From positions 1 to 64,000 of the forward strand of contig WSYH01001941.1 in NCBI GenBank assembly GCA_036426205.1: a stretch of 64,000 bases of DNA, given 5' to 3'. Below, one piece after another: positions 46,046-56,860 of this stretch (positions within the stretch are counted from its first letter, which is position 1; every line of letters begins with the position of its first letter). Under the pieces are notes generated by a model, which saw only the letters and a list, made by a program, of their open reading frames with translations, was not told the origin of the DNA and did not search any database. Position numbers and translations under genes: made by a program. The DNA is from Ascaphus truei. Taxonomy: Eukaryota > Chordata > Amphibia > Anura > Ascaphidae.

Positions 46046-46234
46046 ATTTGCATGTCATTTCCCAAATCCCTTGCTGCATTGGAGTGCTGTATGCTGGGTG
46101 ACAATGGGGAAAGACAGGGTTGCAGACCTGTCTAAGACATGCAAATGAACATACAGTAATATTTACAGTTTGCTTAATGCTTTACTGTGGAGGGTTTTTG
46201 TCACTTTTTTTACCCCACCATAACCTAATGACAG
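46046..46234 (+). promoter_or_regulatory. Octamers and PSE-like box, monomer 2
   Basis: A perfect ATTTGCAT lies at 46046-46053 and ATGCAAAT at 46139-46146, within inverted TCATTTGCATGTC/GACATGCAAATGA arms. CACCATAACCTAATGACAG lies at 46216-46234, about 42 bp before the hammerhead of monomer 3. Confidence 0.5.
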
Positions 46235-46275
46235 TGTGTGATTACCTAGTCTAGTCTCAAACCTGCTAGCCATTA

Positions 46276-46332
46276 AGACCAGCCTCACACTGATGATACC
46301 CATCAGGTTGAAACATGTATGTGAGTAGGTCT
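46276..46332 (+). ncRNA. Type I hammerhead ribozyme, monomer 3
   Basis: Same fold as monomer 1. CTGATGA is at 46290-46296 and GAAA at 46310-46313. Helix II is ACC/GGT with loop CATCA, and helix III is ACA/TGT. Helix I is CTCACA/TGTGAG (46284-46289/46320-46325), with outer AGACC/GGTCT (46276-46280/46328-46332). The expected cleavage site is after A46319. Confidence 0.65.
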
Positions 46333-46576
46333 AATGGCTTTGCATCTCATCCGCAGGCCTCTGTTTAAAAGCTGTGTTTAAAACAGCATGCATTGGCTTG
46401 AGGATTGGCTTGTGTAATATGAGCTTAGACAAAGGTGGCACTAAGTGCTCATTTGCATGTCATTTCCCAGAATCCCTTGCTGCAGTGGAAGTGCTGAGGC
46501 TGGGTGACAAGGGAAAGACAAGGGTTGCAGACCTGTCTAAGACATGCAAATGAACATACAGTAATATTTACAGTTG

Positions 46577-46674
46577 CTATATATATATATATATATATAT
46601 ATACATACACATACACATACATACATACATACACACATATACACACACATGTATGTGTATCTATATATATATAT

Positions 46675-46710
<36 letters not shown>

Positions 46711-46735
46711 TAGGAGAGAGAGATAGAAGAGATAG

Positions 46736-46769
<34 letters not shown>

Positions 46770-46980
46770 CTCGAGATATAGATCAAGATATACGACTCGC
46801 TAGACTCTCGTCTAACTCCATCCTCTCTTTCCTCTCTCTCCTCCTCTCTCTCGTCTCTTCTCCGTTCTACTCTCATCTCTTCATGCTACTCCTTGTCTCT
46901 CTCTCTCTCCTCTCTCTCTCTCTCTTCTCTTCTCATCTCTCTCCCTGCTCCTCTCTTCTTCGCTCCTACCAATATTCTAC
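46577..46980. repeat. (TA)n, (CA)n, (GA)n and CT-rich simple repeats
   Basis: TA then CA runs, AGAGAG repeats (46690-46770) and a T/C-rich tract (46800-46965). They truncate the third satellite monomer. Confidence 0.9.
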
Positions 46981-47559
46981 GATACCATCCTAAATGAATA
47001 GTAGCATGGATTGAGTGTGAGCTCATACCTCAAACCATAGCTCTATAATCCTTTGTCTTTCTCACAATATCCGCTGGTACATTACAACTCAGACATATTC
47101 AAGATGTCTTTAGGCAATGATAGGACCTCATACCTATGTGTGATGTTGTCTTTTATGGCTACTTAATTATGTTTGCATATTAATTTACAAAGGCAAATAA
47201 TATTATGATAATATTTCATCTAAACTGAACTGTATCACTTAGTACCTATGTACTAGAATTTTAGTTACATTAATAACATAATAAATACAATCATGTAGCC
47301 CACATGAATTGGACATGTAGGGCATTAAAGTAGACTATGTGCCTATGAGTGTTGCCTTACATTTGTATGGACATTTATATATTATACACTCTTTACACAA
47401 GTAAACATGTCATGAAATACATGTGTAATAATGCTACTACCATGTATTAGCTAATACATATTCACAACCAACACTTACCGTCACGAAACAACCTACATTT
47501 TTGGTGAAGAACAACACAAAACAATATTTAGTTTAAAAAAAACTTTCTCTTTTTTCTTT
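46981..47559. other. No gene seen
   Basis: AT-rich non-coding DNA. An A/T-rich stretch precedes the stop codon of the minus-strand repeat frame. Confidence 0.5.
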
Positions 47560-48815
47560 TTAAATTTGCGAACGAGTAACTGGCCTTTTGAATGGCTGCA
47601 CTTCATTTGTTTGTGGCTTAAACCTACATACCCTCTTTTTCCTTGTTTGTGGTTTTTGGTGTGATGACTGCTGCACTTTGTGTCTGAAACAATTGCTGCA
47701 CACCACTCTGGCCATGGGTAACCTGGAAGAATTTGGGCTGGTTATCGACATTTGGCCCATTGGCCCTGGTTGGACCTGGAATGAATTTAGGCTGGTTATA
47801 GACAGGTGCACTTTGGGCCTGGTTAGACAATGGAAGAATTTGATGGCTGGTTATAGATAGGTGCACTTTGGGTCTGGGTAAAGACAGAATGCACTTTGGG
47901 CTCTGGTAAAGACAGGTGCATCTTTGGGGCCTGGGTATAGACAAATCCACTTTGTGCTTGGTAACACACTGTAAGATTTCACTGCTGGTTATAGACAGGT
48001 CACTTTGTGCCTTGGTAAAAACAGGTCCAGTTTGTGCCCTGGGTATAAACAAGTCCCACTTGTGCCTGGGTAGACACTGTAGATTTTTCAGGCTGGTTAG
48101 AGACAGGTGCCTTTTGGGCCTTGTAAAGACAGGTGCAGTTTGTTCTTGGGTTAGACAATCCACTTTGTGCCTGGGTAGACACTGTAAGATTTTCAGGCTG
48201 GGTTAGAGACAGGTGCACTTTGGCCCTGGGTAGTAGACACTGGAATAATTTGAGGCTGTATAGCAATGTGCAGTTTGTGTTGGGTAAGACACTGGAAGAA
48301 TTTAGGCTGGTTATAGACAGGGCCTTTGGGCCTGGTAGACACTGGAGAACTTTGAGGCGGTTATAGACAGGTGCAGTTTGGGTCTGGTTAGACACTGGAA
48401 GAATTTAGGTGGTTATAGACAAGGTTGCCGTTTTGGGCCTGGTAAAGACAGTGCAATTTGGGCTGGTAAGACGGTACAAGTTTGGGGCCTGGTTATAGCA
48501 GGTGCAATTTGGGCCTGGTTAGACCCTGTAAGAATTTGAGGTGGTTATAGACAGGTGCACTTTGGGGCCTGGTTAGACACTGGAAAAATTTGAGGCTGTG
48601 TTATAGATAGGTGCAGTTTGGGCCTGGGTAAAGTACAGTTGCACTTTGGGCCTGGGTAAAGACCGGGCAGTTGGGACCTGGTTATAGCAGGTGCCTTGGC
48701 CTGGTAAAGACAGGTGCACTTTGGGCTGGTAAGACAGGTGCATTTTGGGCCTAGGTAAAGAACAGGTGCACTTGGGGCCTGGTAAAGACAGGGGCACTTT
48801 GGGCCTGGTTAAAGA
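47560..48815 (-). pseudogene. Gln/Pro-rich minisatellite with C-terminal coding tail
   Basis: On the minus strand 27-bp units (type CTGTCTATACCCAGGCCCAA plus AGTGCAC) and 54-bp compound units (with AACCAGCCTCAAA and TTCCAGTGT) encode APVYTQAQS and NQPQTLPVS-type peptide repeats, broken by many frameshifts. At its 3' end the last frame leaves the array and reads QKPQTRKKRVCRFKPQTNEV then QPFKRPVTRSQI and a stop at 47560, a basic, NLS-like tail. The same repeat family lies in plus orientation at 60.5-61.55 kb, in the last exon of the Myb-like gene. So this may be an inverted copy of that exon's end, including the C-terminus that the plus copy has lost. Confidence 0.55.
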
Positions 48816-49121
48816 ACGACTCTTTCGTATTGATGAGGTCAGTAGTACTTTATTTATTGAATATGCTAGTTAATGTTTTTAATAATGGGCAAACAATCTA
48901 TTATCCATATCTGGATAATAGTTATTTTGCACATTATTGTACTGTAGTGTGGGGGGGGGGGTGCATGTATTGAATGTTATAGGCCAGGTTTTTTTGGTTT
49001 ATTTTTTTTACATTCAGGGTTGGTTCCCGTGGTTCTGCGTGGGACCTCTGGAGACCACCTGCTGCGAATCCTCAGGTTCCCAAGCCGGTACAGAGGCTGG
49101 TGGTTCCACCCGGGTGACCAT
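48816..49121. other. No gene seen
   Basis: AT-rich sequence with a G run at 48952-48961. No coding signal. Confidence 0.45.
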
Positions 49122-49233
49122 GCGGGCATGACGATGTGTGGTCCCACTTCTGTGGGGGCACCTCCGACTCGTAGTCTGCGGGCATGACGATGTGTGGTCC
49201 CACTTCTTTTGGGGCACCCTCCCGACCCGTAGG
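49122..49233. repeat. 56-bp tandem duplication
   Basis: GCGGGCATGACGATGTGTGG with the following 36 bp is repeated with few changes at 49122 and 49178. Confidence 0.8.
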
Positions 49234-49254
49234 TGTTGGTGATGATGATGTTTT

Positions 49255-50140
49255 TTAGAATAGTAAGAGAATATAAGATGGTGGGAGAGTGGGGGGTGAA
49301 GACCGATGGGGGTGAAGAAAGGTCTGGGTGGGGGTTTTCAGGGAGGGGACAGGAAAGGTCGGATGCGTTCCTGAGGACGGAACATGACCGCAGAAGTGAA
49401 AAACCGGGAAAAGGGGGGAGGTGATAAAGCTTGTGGGGAGGGATGAAAAGAAAGGATATAGGCATATCGATGTGAGGGAAGAGAGAAGCAGGGGGGGCGG
49501 GGAGGAGGGATGAGAGTGCTGAGGTAGGAGAGTAGAAGCTCTAAAATGGGGAAGACGAAGTGGAAAAAAGGAGGAAGGTAATGACGATCGTTGTGAGAGC
49601 CCATAAACCATTTAGAAATGGGAAAGGAGCAAGGGGAAATGGCATACGATAGCCAGAGTCCTAAAAAGGCGAATAGGTTGGGTAGGGGAACGTGAAAGGA
49701 GGAGAAAGGAAGGGGTACAACGTGGAAGGTAGGGAGAAACTGCTAAAAATAGTGGGAGAGAGAGTTATAGAATGTGAAGAGGGATGGGGGAAAAGTATGA
49801 AGCAGGAGGTAGAGAGAATTGGAGGGGAAGATGGGATAAGACCTAGACCCTGGGGGGAGTGAAAAGCAGGGAAGTACCGTAATCGCAAGGTCGTAAGAGA
49901 AAAAAAATCGAAGGACGTAGAAGTTAGTAAAGGGATGATCGAGGAAGGTACCATGAAGGCCAGGGAGAGAGTTGGTCGAGAAAAGAGCAGAGAGGATAAA
50001 TAACGATAAAGAAAGGGACGGGAGAGAGTGAGAGGATTGAAGGGAGACAAGCACGGAAGGGAGAGGCCGAATGTGGGGTTTACGGGATCAAATAGGCGGA
50101 TTTAGATGTATTACGAAAAGTAAGCAGAAGGAAGGGAAGG
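49255..50140. other. Purine-rich tract
   Basis: About 900 bp with strong G/A bias on plus (GGGAGAGTGGGGGGTGAAG-type sequence). The complementary frames are Ser/Pro/Leu/Phe-rich and appear to be composition artefacts. Confidence 0.5.
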
Positions 50141-50146
50141 ATCGAA

Positions 50147-50540
50147 ATGGATCGCCCCTTCAACTTTGTTTTTGTTCTCCCTACTGGACCGTATGAGCAA
50201 CCCAGTGAGTACCCCGGACGCCCTAGGGACCCCCCGAGGCCCCTCAAACAGCTGTGGGTTTGGACCCGGGCTCCCAGACATCTTCTTTGTCCTACCGTTT
50301 GTGGACCCAATTGTTCCACACGGTTGACCCAATGAGATCACCTGGGGGCCATGGCTGCGGGATCCACCAGCAGGCGAGCCTCCAGAACCTGTGAAAAGGG
50401 CTGCTGGTAAACCTGTAGTCTATCCAGTGCCCCTCGCCAGCCCACCGGGGACTAGCTTGGGGCTGCGAAAATTGATGACCTGTATGTACCACAGGCATAA
50501 CTTGGGGGCCATGGTACTGAGAAACATGGAGGGGCACAAC
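50147..50540. other. Unassigned Pro-rich open frames
   Basis: On plus, MDRPFNFVFVLPTGPYEQPS and onward (50147-50335); on minus, MPLHVSQYHGPQVMPVVHTG and onward (50292-50537). Both are Pro-rich with no recognised domain. A plus-strand AATAAA lies at 50574. I cannot say which, if either, is real. Confidence 0.2.
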
Positions 50541-51018
50541 AGCGACGAAGGTGTTGTAAGTGACTTGTAGTCAATAAAATGTTTATTGTGGTGGGCTGTG
50601 TGTTAAAAAAATTGGATCAAGGGGGGGGGGGGAGTGGCTACGATAGTATGAGCCGTGCGGGGGTTATTATGAAAAGGGATGGTGTGGGGGTTATTGTTTT
50701 TCGGCTGGGGGGGTGGTCCCAACGGTATGTGGGGAGGCCTCCCTTGTGGGTAGTTGTTGGTGAGTGGGTGAGTGGTGGGTTAGAGCCCACGGTGGTGGGG
50801 GGTTAGAGTGGGAGGGTATGTAAGGCGCCCCGAGTGGTGGGTGAGGGTGGGTTAACCTAACCCCTTCATGTCTGTACGGTTAATAACCGCATGGTGATTA
50901 GGGGTTAGGGGGACATTACTTTGAAAGTGTTTAATTTTTTTCGCTGTTTTTACAGCAGTCACAGCGGAAGGTTGCATGGTAGTGGGTATGTGTATTGAAT
51001 GTATTATGGTTATCATCT

Positions 51019-53400
51019 TAACCCCTTCATTACGCTTAGCGGCTATACGCTATGGTAAAGAAGCATCATTTCTGTATTTTTAAATATTTGCAGGAGCGGG
51101 GGTCCCCCTGAGTATTAATTTCTGCTCACGTAACCCCCTGCTCCTGTACATATTATTAAAAATACAGAATGCTGCTCTTTACCATAGCACATAGCCGCTA
51201 AGGTAAAGAAATTCTTTAATGATGTGTTGTTTTTTCACAGTTCTGATGTGCAGAGGGTCTCCGGAGCAGAAACGTTTTGATTTCAGGTCCGGGACCCCCT
51301 GCCCCCCGAGATACCAGGCCCCTTTTGGGGGTGCGCCGGTATCGCTCTGATTCTGTTTAACAGGCCGACGGTACGTATCGTGGACCTTAACGCAGAGGAT
51401 ACCGGCACCGCCTCATAAGGGGTCTGTATCTCAGGGAACAGGGGGTCCTCCACCTGAAAACCAACGCGGTTTCAGCTCCCTAAGACCCCCTGCACATCTA
51501 CACTAGGAATAAAAAATGTATTTCAAAACTGTTATTTATTTGTATTTATTTTATTATTTACTTACTTCGATGTTATTTAGATTTTTAGTATTGGCGGGGG
51601 GGGATGCTGTGGTGTGATTTTTTTTTATTGTGGGGTAGTCGGGGGTGGGTTGTTTTTATTCCACGGTGAATCCCCCTCCCCCATTTACATACGTACACTG
51701 CAACTCAGTAAACACGCCAGGAGTATTTAACACAACCAATAGGCGAGGTTTTTTTTTTACATATATTGGCCAGGGAGCGTTAACCGCCCAATAGGGGATA
51801 GGGGGAGGGGTGTTTACATAGATTAGAGAGAAGGCAGGAGGGTTAAAAGAGAGAATGGGGGGGCGGTTTTTACAATAGATTTACATTGAGGTCAGGGAAG
51901 TTAACAAGAGAGAATAGTGGAGGGGGTTTTACTACTAGATTGCAGGGCAAGTTTAAAAAGAGAATATGGGGTAGGGGGTGTTTTACATGATTAGTGAAGG
52001 CGGGAGGTTTAACACTGACATTAAAAATATGTATTGAAATGATAATAAATTGTTTATTATGCTTAAACACCCTTCATTACCTTAGAGCGGCTATCGCTTG
52101 GTAATGAAGCCGCATTCTGTACTTTTAATAATATTGTGTCAGGAGCAGGGGGCCCTCCTGAGTTTTTATTCTGGCTCAGGGAACCCCCTGCTCACTGTAC
52201 AATATTATTAAAATACGAAATTCTGCTTCTTACATAGCGCAAGCGCTAAGGTTAAAGACCGAGTGTTTATTTATATATATATGTGTTGATTTTATTTCTA
52301 CTGTACATGTGCAGAGTGTCGTCCTCCGGAGCGAAAACGTTTTTGGTTTCAGGTCCGGGGACCCCTCACTGCTTCCCCAGATACATGCCGCCCTTTTGGG
52401 TCCGGTAATCCCTCTGCTATTGTTTAAGAACAACAGGGCCGCGTCCGTGATCGGGAACCTTTAAACGCAGAGGATAACCGTCAATCATAAGGGGCTGTTC
52501 TCGGGAGCGGGGTGTTCCCCCGACCTAACCAACGCGGTTCAGCTCCCGAGACCCCTGCACATCTACACTAGGAATAAAATGTAATTTCAAATGTTTATTT
52601 GTATTTTTCATTTATTTATTTATTTATGTATTGCGGGGATGCTGTGTGTGATATTTTTTATTGTGGTATGGGTGTGGTGAAGGGGGGTATTAGCCCAACG
52701 GGGGTTGGTTTTGTGGCTTGCGGGGGGGGTCGCGGGGTGGGTTAACCCCTCATGACCGGTACTGGTATAACTGCTACGGTCCGTGAAGGGGTTAACGTGC
52801 ACCGCAACCCCCCCGCAATCCTAAACTCACGACCAAGGTGCCAAATACCCCCTCACCCACCCCCGCTACCCACACATACCGCGGTGCACTGGGGTTAACC
52901 CTTCATTGCCTTAGCGCTATACGTCTATGGTAATGAGAGCAATTCTGTATTTTTTAATAATGATTGATCAGAGCAGGGGCGCCCCTGAATTTAATTTCTG
53001 GCTCAAGGAACCCCCGTCTCACTGTACATATTATTAAAAATACAGAAAATGCTGCTTCCTTACCATAGCGCATAGCCGCATAGGTAATAAGAACGAGTAT
53101 TTATTTGTAATATTGTTTTATTTATACGTACATGGTGCAGAGGGGTCTCCGGAGCAGAAACGTTTTGGTTTCAGGTCCGGGACCCCTGCTCCCCGAGATA
53201 CAGGCCCCTTTTTGGGGGTGCCGGTATCCCTCTGTGTTTAACGCCGCGATCACGTGAGCGGACCTTTAAATGCAAGGGATAAACCGGCACCTCATAAAGG
53301 GGCTGTATCTCTGGAAGCAGGGGGGTCCCCGGACCTGAAACCGCAGGCGGTTCAGCTCCCGAGACCCCCTGCACATCTACAACTATGAATAAAAATGTAT
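51019..53400. repeat. Tandem array of ~0.83-1.05-kb palindromic units
   Basis: Three diverged copies begin at about 51020, 52067 and 52897 with ACCCCTTCATTACC-type sequence. Each holds two stem-loop regions. One (about 190 bp) has inverted TTAGCGGCTATACGCTATGG-type arms and inverted GCAGGAGC/TCCTG arms. The other (about 280 bp; 51249, 52311 and 53132) starts GTGCAGAGGGTCTCCGGAGC and closes with its inverted copy ending GACCCCCTGCACAT. No coding potential. Confidence 0.75.
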
Positions 53401-53803
53401 TTAAAATAATTTTTAATTTGCCGATGTTTGCGCATCCGAGGACCAGCGGATCCTCCTCTGGCTGCAACACTCTCGCCCCAACGGCCCTAGTATCATTTAT
53501 GTATGTTGTATACAGTACTTATGTGTCATCGTGTAGTTATGATTATCTTTTCTTGGTACGTATCTATAATATTATCTCGATATTATATACTACTATCTAT
53601 CTACTCTCTAGCTCCTTCTATAGGACGGGAAGAAAAGGGTTAAGAGGGACAAAGGCTTCAGATGGACGGGGGTGTAAAGAGGGGAAAAAAATCTCTCTCT
53701 CGTCTGCTCATCGTCATCTCAGCTTTACTCTCGTCATGCTCTACCTTCACTTTTCGTGGCTTAACCCGTTCCTTTCTCTCTCATCGGAGAGCTATAGCCT
53801 CGC

Positions 53804-54026
53804 CATTACAATTCATGAATTTATGCCATCTGGTGGACACGCGAAGCATTGCAGCCTATTAAATCCTGATCATTATCATTTAACAGATCAGCCGCCCGTC
53901 AGCCAGGCATGAACTGTGGCTGGGAAGGCAAACGCAACGCGGCTTGTCAGAGGTGAGGAGCGGCGCATTCCAGTTATCTGCCAGGTACAAACTGGTTATT
54001 TGCTCGAATAAAGTGTGTCGCAGCAG
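53804..54026 (-). mobile_element. GTA-site MITE, copy 2 (truncated)
   Basis: Inverted relative to copies 1 and 3. The intact end is ...AATAAAGTGTGTCGCAGCAG at 54026 followed by TAC. The other end stops in the interior at CATTACAATTCATGAATTTA, so about half is missing. Confidence 0.8.
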
Positions 54027-54206
54027 TACATGAAACCACATCAATTGACGCATACACTGCATATATCTATATCCATACAGTTCCGCTCCCTCTGTGTACA
54101 CACACAACACATTCGCTATACACACACAAAATGTTGGTACACATACAATACAAAGCACACACAGCAGCCATCAAAAATAAAATGGAGTTGTAACACTTAT
54201 CATAAC

Positions 54207-54266
54207 CCCCCACCCCACCACACCACACCCCACCACACCACACCACACCCCACCATACCACACCCA
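54207..54266. repeat. (CCACA)n-type simple repeat
   Basis: An irregular CACCCCACCACACCACA run of about 60 bp. Confidence 0.85.
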
Positions 54267-54479
54267 CAATTGTAAATAATGTGCAATTCAAATGTTGCAT
54301 CTATGGAGGGGAGGAGTCAACTGGTGCCTGCGAGTTCTTGACCAATCCCCTGTCCTGTCTCTGTTGTTCATAACGCTGATTGTCTGAAACCAAACACAGT
54401 CAAAAATACACATTGGAAGCTGTTTCAATTTCGCACATTCATGCTTGAGTACAACAACGAACATTATGTAATCATACAG

Positions 54480-54672
54480 CAGGCCTGCACAACTCATGTT
54501 TTTGCTGGCCGCATACAGACCAGCTTTTCAGGATATCACCAGTTCACCACAGATGCCTTAATTAGTGGCTCAGTATGAGTGATACATTAATTGAGGCAGC
54601 TGTGCAGAAGTATGAACATCCAAAAAACATACCCTGTTTGCGGAGTTTGAGGCCTGGAGTTGTGCATGGCTG
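54480..54672. mobile_element. hAT-like MITE, 193 bp
   Basis: The termini CAGGCCTGCACAACTC and GAGTTGTGCATGGCTG are inverted, with CAG...CTG ends. They are flanked by an 8-bp duplication with one mismatch (TCATACAG at 54472-54479 and TCATAGAG at 54673-54680). The ends, length and 8-bp duplication fit hAT. The interior has CTTTTCAGGATATCACCAG and an ATTAGTGGCTCAG stem, common in vertebrate MITEs. Confidence 0.75.
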
Positions 54673-55484
54673 TCATAGAGCATTGTTTTAAAATATGTCT
54701 GTATTGTTACAGCTTTTGACTATCATTCTACATATTCACAATTCCGTATATCTTTCGATGTATACCCATGTTTAGTTTACTTCATGTGCCACACATGTCA
54801 GATAAAATAGCATTTTATAAAATGTGTTCAATATCGCACTCATTTGAGCTAACTTACCAAAGAAGATAATTAATAGTAGTCCATTATTGTATTATATTTA
54901 AAGGCAGGACCAGTTCCACAATCCGACGTCAATTATGGGAGGATATTCGAGTATCAGTGTCCGCATGTGGCAATCAGGTCCGGACACACAAAAATTGTCG
55001 CAAACTCTTTGACGATATCCGAAGAAATTTAAAGGAAACAATACAATTTGGGCGGAGACATGCTTCCGGCACTGGAGGTGGACCTCCGGCATCACCTGTA
55101 ATATTAACAAGTTTGGAGGAGCAGTTGCGAGACAAATTGTTGCCAGTCGTTATTTCTGGTTTGCCTGGTGATAGGGATAAAGGCATATACGAAGAAAAAT
55201 TTCCATTAGGTCAATAATTTCTCATGATTTCATGTTCTTTAGACACATGTTGTATATAATGTGACAGTATACAAATGGTATTGTAATGTTTTTTATTAGA
55301 TTATTTTTTTTTAGTATATTGACATACTGTCCATGAACAATTGTTGTGATGTTGTATGTTATCAATTACTTTAAAATAATCCTTAATTATATGAATTCAC
55401 AAATCTTATGTACTTACATTGACAGTTTATTCCCTTTAGGTGCATTAGTTTGACACGTGGAACATGTAGCATATACAGATGGTA

Positions 55485-55858
55485 CTGCTGCGACACACTT
55501 TATTCGAGCAAATACCCAGTATGTACCTGGCAGATACCTGGACAAGCCCCATTGCGTTTGCCTTCCCAGCCATGGTTCATGCCTGGCTGAGGGGCGGCTG
55601 ATCTGTTAAATGATAATGATTAGGATTTAATAGGCTGCAATGCTTCGCGTGTCTACCAGATGGCATAAATTCATGAATTGTAATGCAGTATATATATATA
55701 TACTGTGCAGTATTGCAGCCAGCGGGAATAAAATGCTTCAATCCCTGCCTGGAAAATAACGCAATGCACTCGGTCAGAAAACAGTCACAAACCTCAATAC
55801 ACCCGAGTATACCCAAATTCGTGGGACTAGCCGAGCTCCAATAAAGTGTGTCGCCAGT
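55485..55858 (+). mobile_element. GTA-site MITE, copy 3 (374 bp)
   Basis: Same ends and orientation as copy 1 at 43.6 kb, flanked by GTA at 55482-55484 and 55859-55861. Relative to copy 1 it lacks a ~20-bp segment after ACCTGG. It lies in an intron of the Myb-like gene. Confidence 0.85.
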
Positions 55859-56460
55859 GTACTAATGAAAAAATTGACTAATACAATGATAACAATTTTA
55901 TTCATCTTAACTACTCCCAGTTCAGCTTTTCTCATTAACAAATGTGTTCTTGTCAAATGTATGTTTTTGTTTATTCATATAGTGACCCCTGTGCGTCACA
56001 CCAGACAAGAAGAGGTGTCCACACCTGAATCTTCTGTGGCATCATCACTACTGGAAGGTGAGGCTATAATGTTCTGATAATAGAATGTGTTTATTTTTAA
56101 GGAACCACAAACATATGTATGAACATAGATCACATGCACATCTTGGTGATATCAGCATACTTATTAATAACAACTTGACACATATGATGTTGCACTCATA
56201 GAAATGTCACAAAGAGATAACAGGGTGTGTGAAGTTATGCCTCACAAATTAGCATTTCCAAATAAGAGACGTTGCTACTATCTAAGGTCACTATGAATGT
56301 AAAAGTGTCATACATTCTAACATTCATTAATTTTGTATTACATGAATATATTGACTACATTAATATTCGTATTTCATGTTGAACATTAAATACTCACAAA
56401 CTCTTAGATCTTGTAAAATAGTGAGTCTACTTGGTATTTTTAAATTTATTTCAACATAGT

Positions 56461-56512
56461 TTATCATAAATGTGCATCTAAAGTAGTTTATCATAAATGT
56501 GCATCTAAAGTA
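56461..56512. repeat. 25-bp tandem duplication
   Basis: TTATCATAAATGTGCATCTA plus AAGTAG is present twice in tandem within an intron. Confidence 0.85.
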
Positions 56513-56822
56513 GAGCAATCACCAGCATTAATTATTTTGTAATATTACATGTTACCCATCTTTGTGTTAAATGTGTATGTAACTATTAGTTATGCTGTTG
56601 TCGCTGGCTCTGCCATGAAACGTCAGTGGGCACAATAGTGTAGGGCGCAGCACAGCAACTGCACATAGTTTCTGCTACACTATGCTTGCACCGTGCACGG
56701 GTCTTCTCTCTGCACACAGACACAAGCCACCCTTCTTGTCCTTATTATTTTTTTTGCCTCCACTGTGAAGAAGCATGGCTGTTTGGAACTTGCACTACAC
56801 TACTAGTACTTTCACCTGTGGT

Positions 56823-56860
56823 TGTGTGTGTGTGTGTGTGTGTTAGTGTGTGTTAGTGTG
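56823..56860. repeat. (GT)n microsatellite
   Basis: A GT run with two interrupting TTAGTGTGTG segments. Confidence 0.9.

Larger units (their letters stand above)
45466..46576 (+). repeat. Hammerhead-ribozyme satellite, ~403-bp monomer x 2.7
   Basis: Three tandem copies start near 45466, 45867 and 46273. Equivalent positions (the CTGATGA core) are 402 and 405 bp apart. Each monomer runs: hammerhead motif, TAATGGCTTTGCATCTCA, a TTTAAAACAGC hairpin, octamer, TGCTGTATGCTGGGTGACAA, inverted octamer, T-rich stretch, PSE-like box, then the next hammerhead. The third copy is cut by (TA)n at 46577 after its second octamer. Layout and size fit newt satellite 2 and animal retrozyme-type repeats. There is no protein coding. 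Confidence 0.8.

Noticed and set aside
47590..48815. CRISPR-like regular repeat array (also 60488-61552)
   Set aside because: The repeats are contiguous coding minisatellite units without unique spacers, in eukaryotic DNA.
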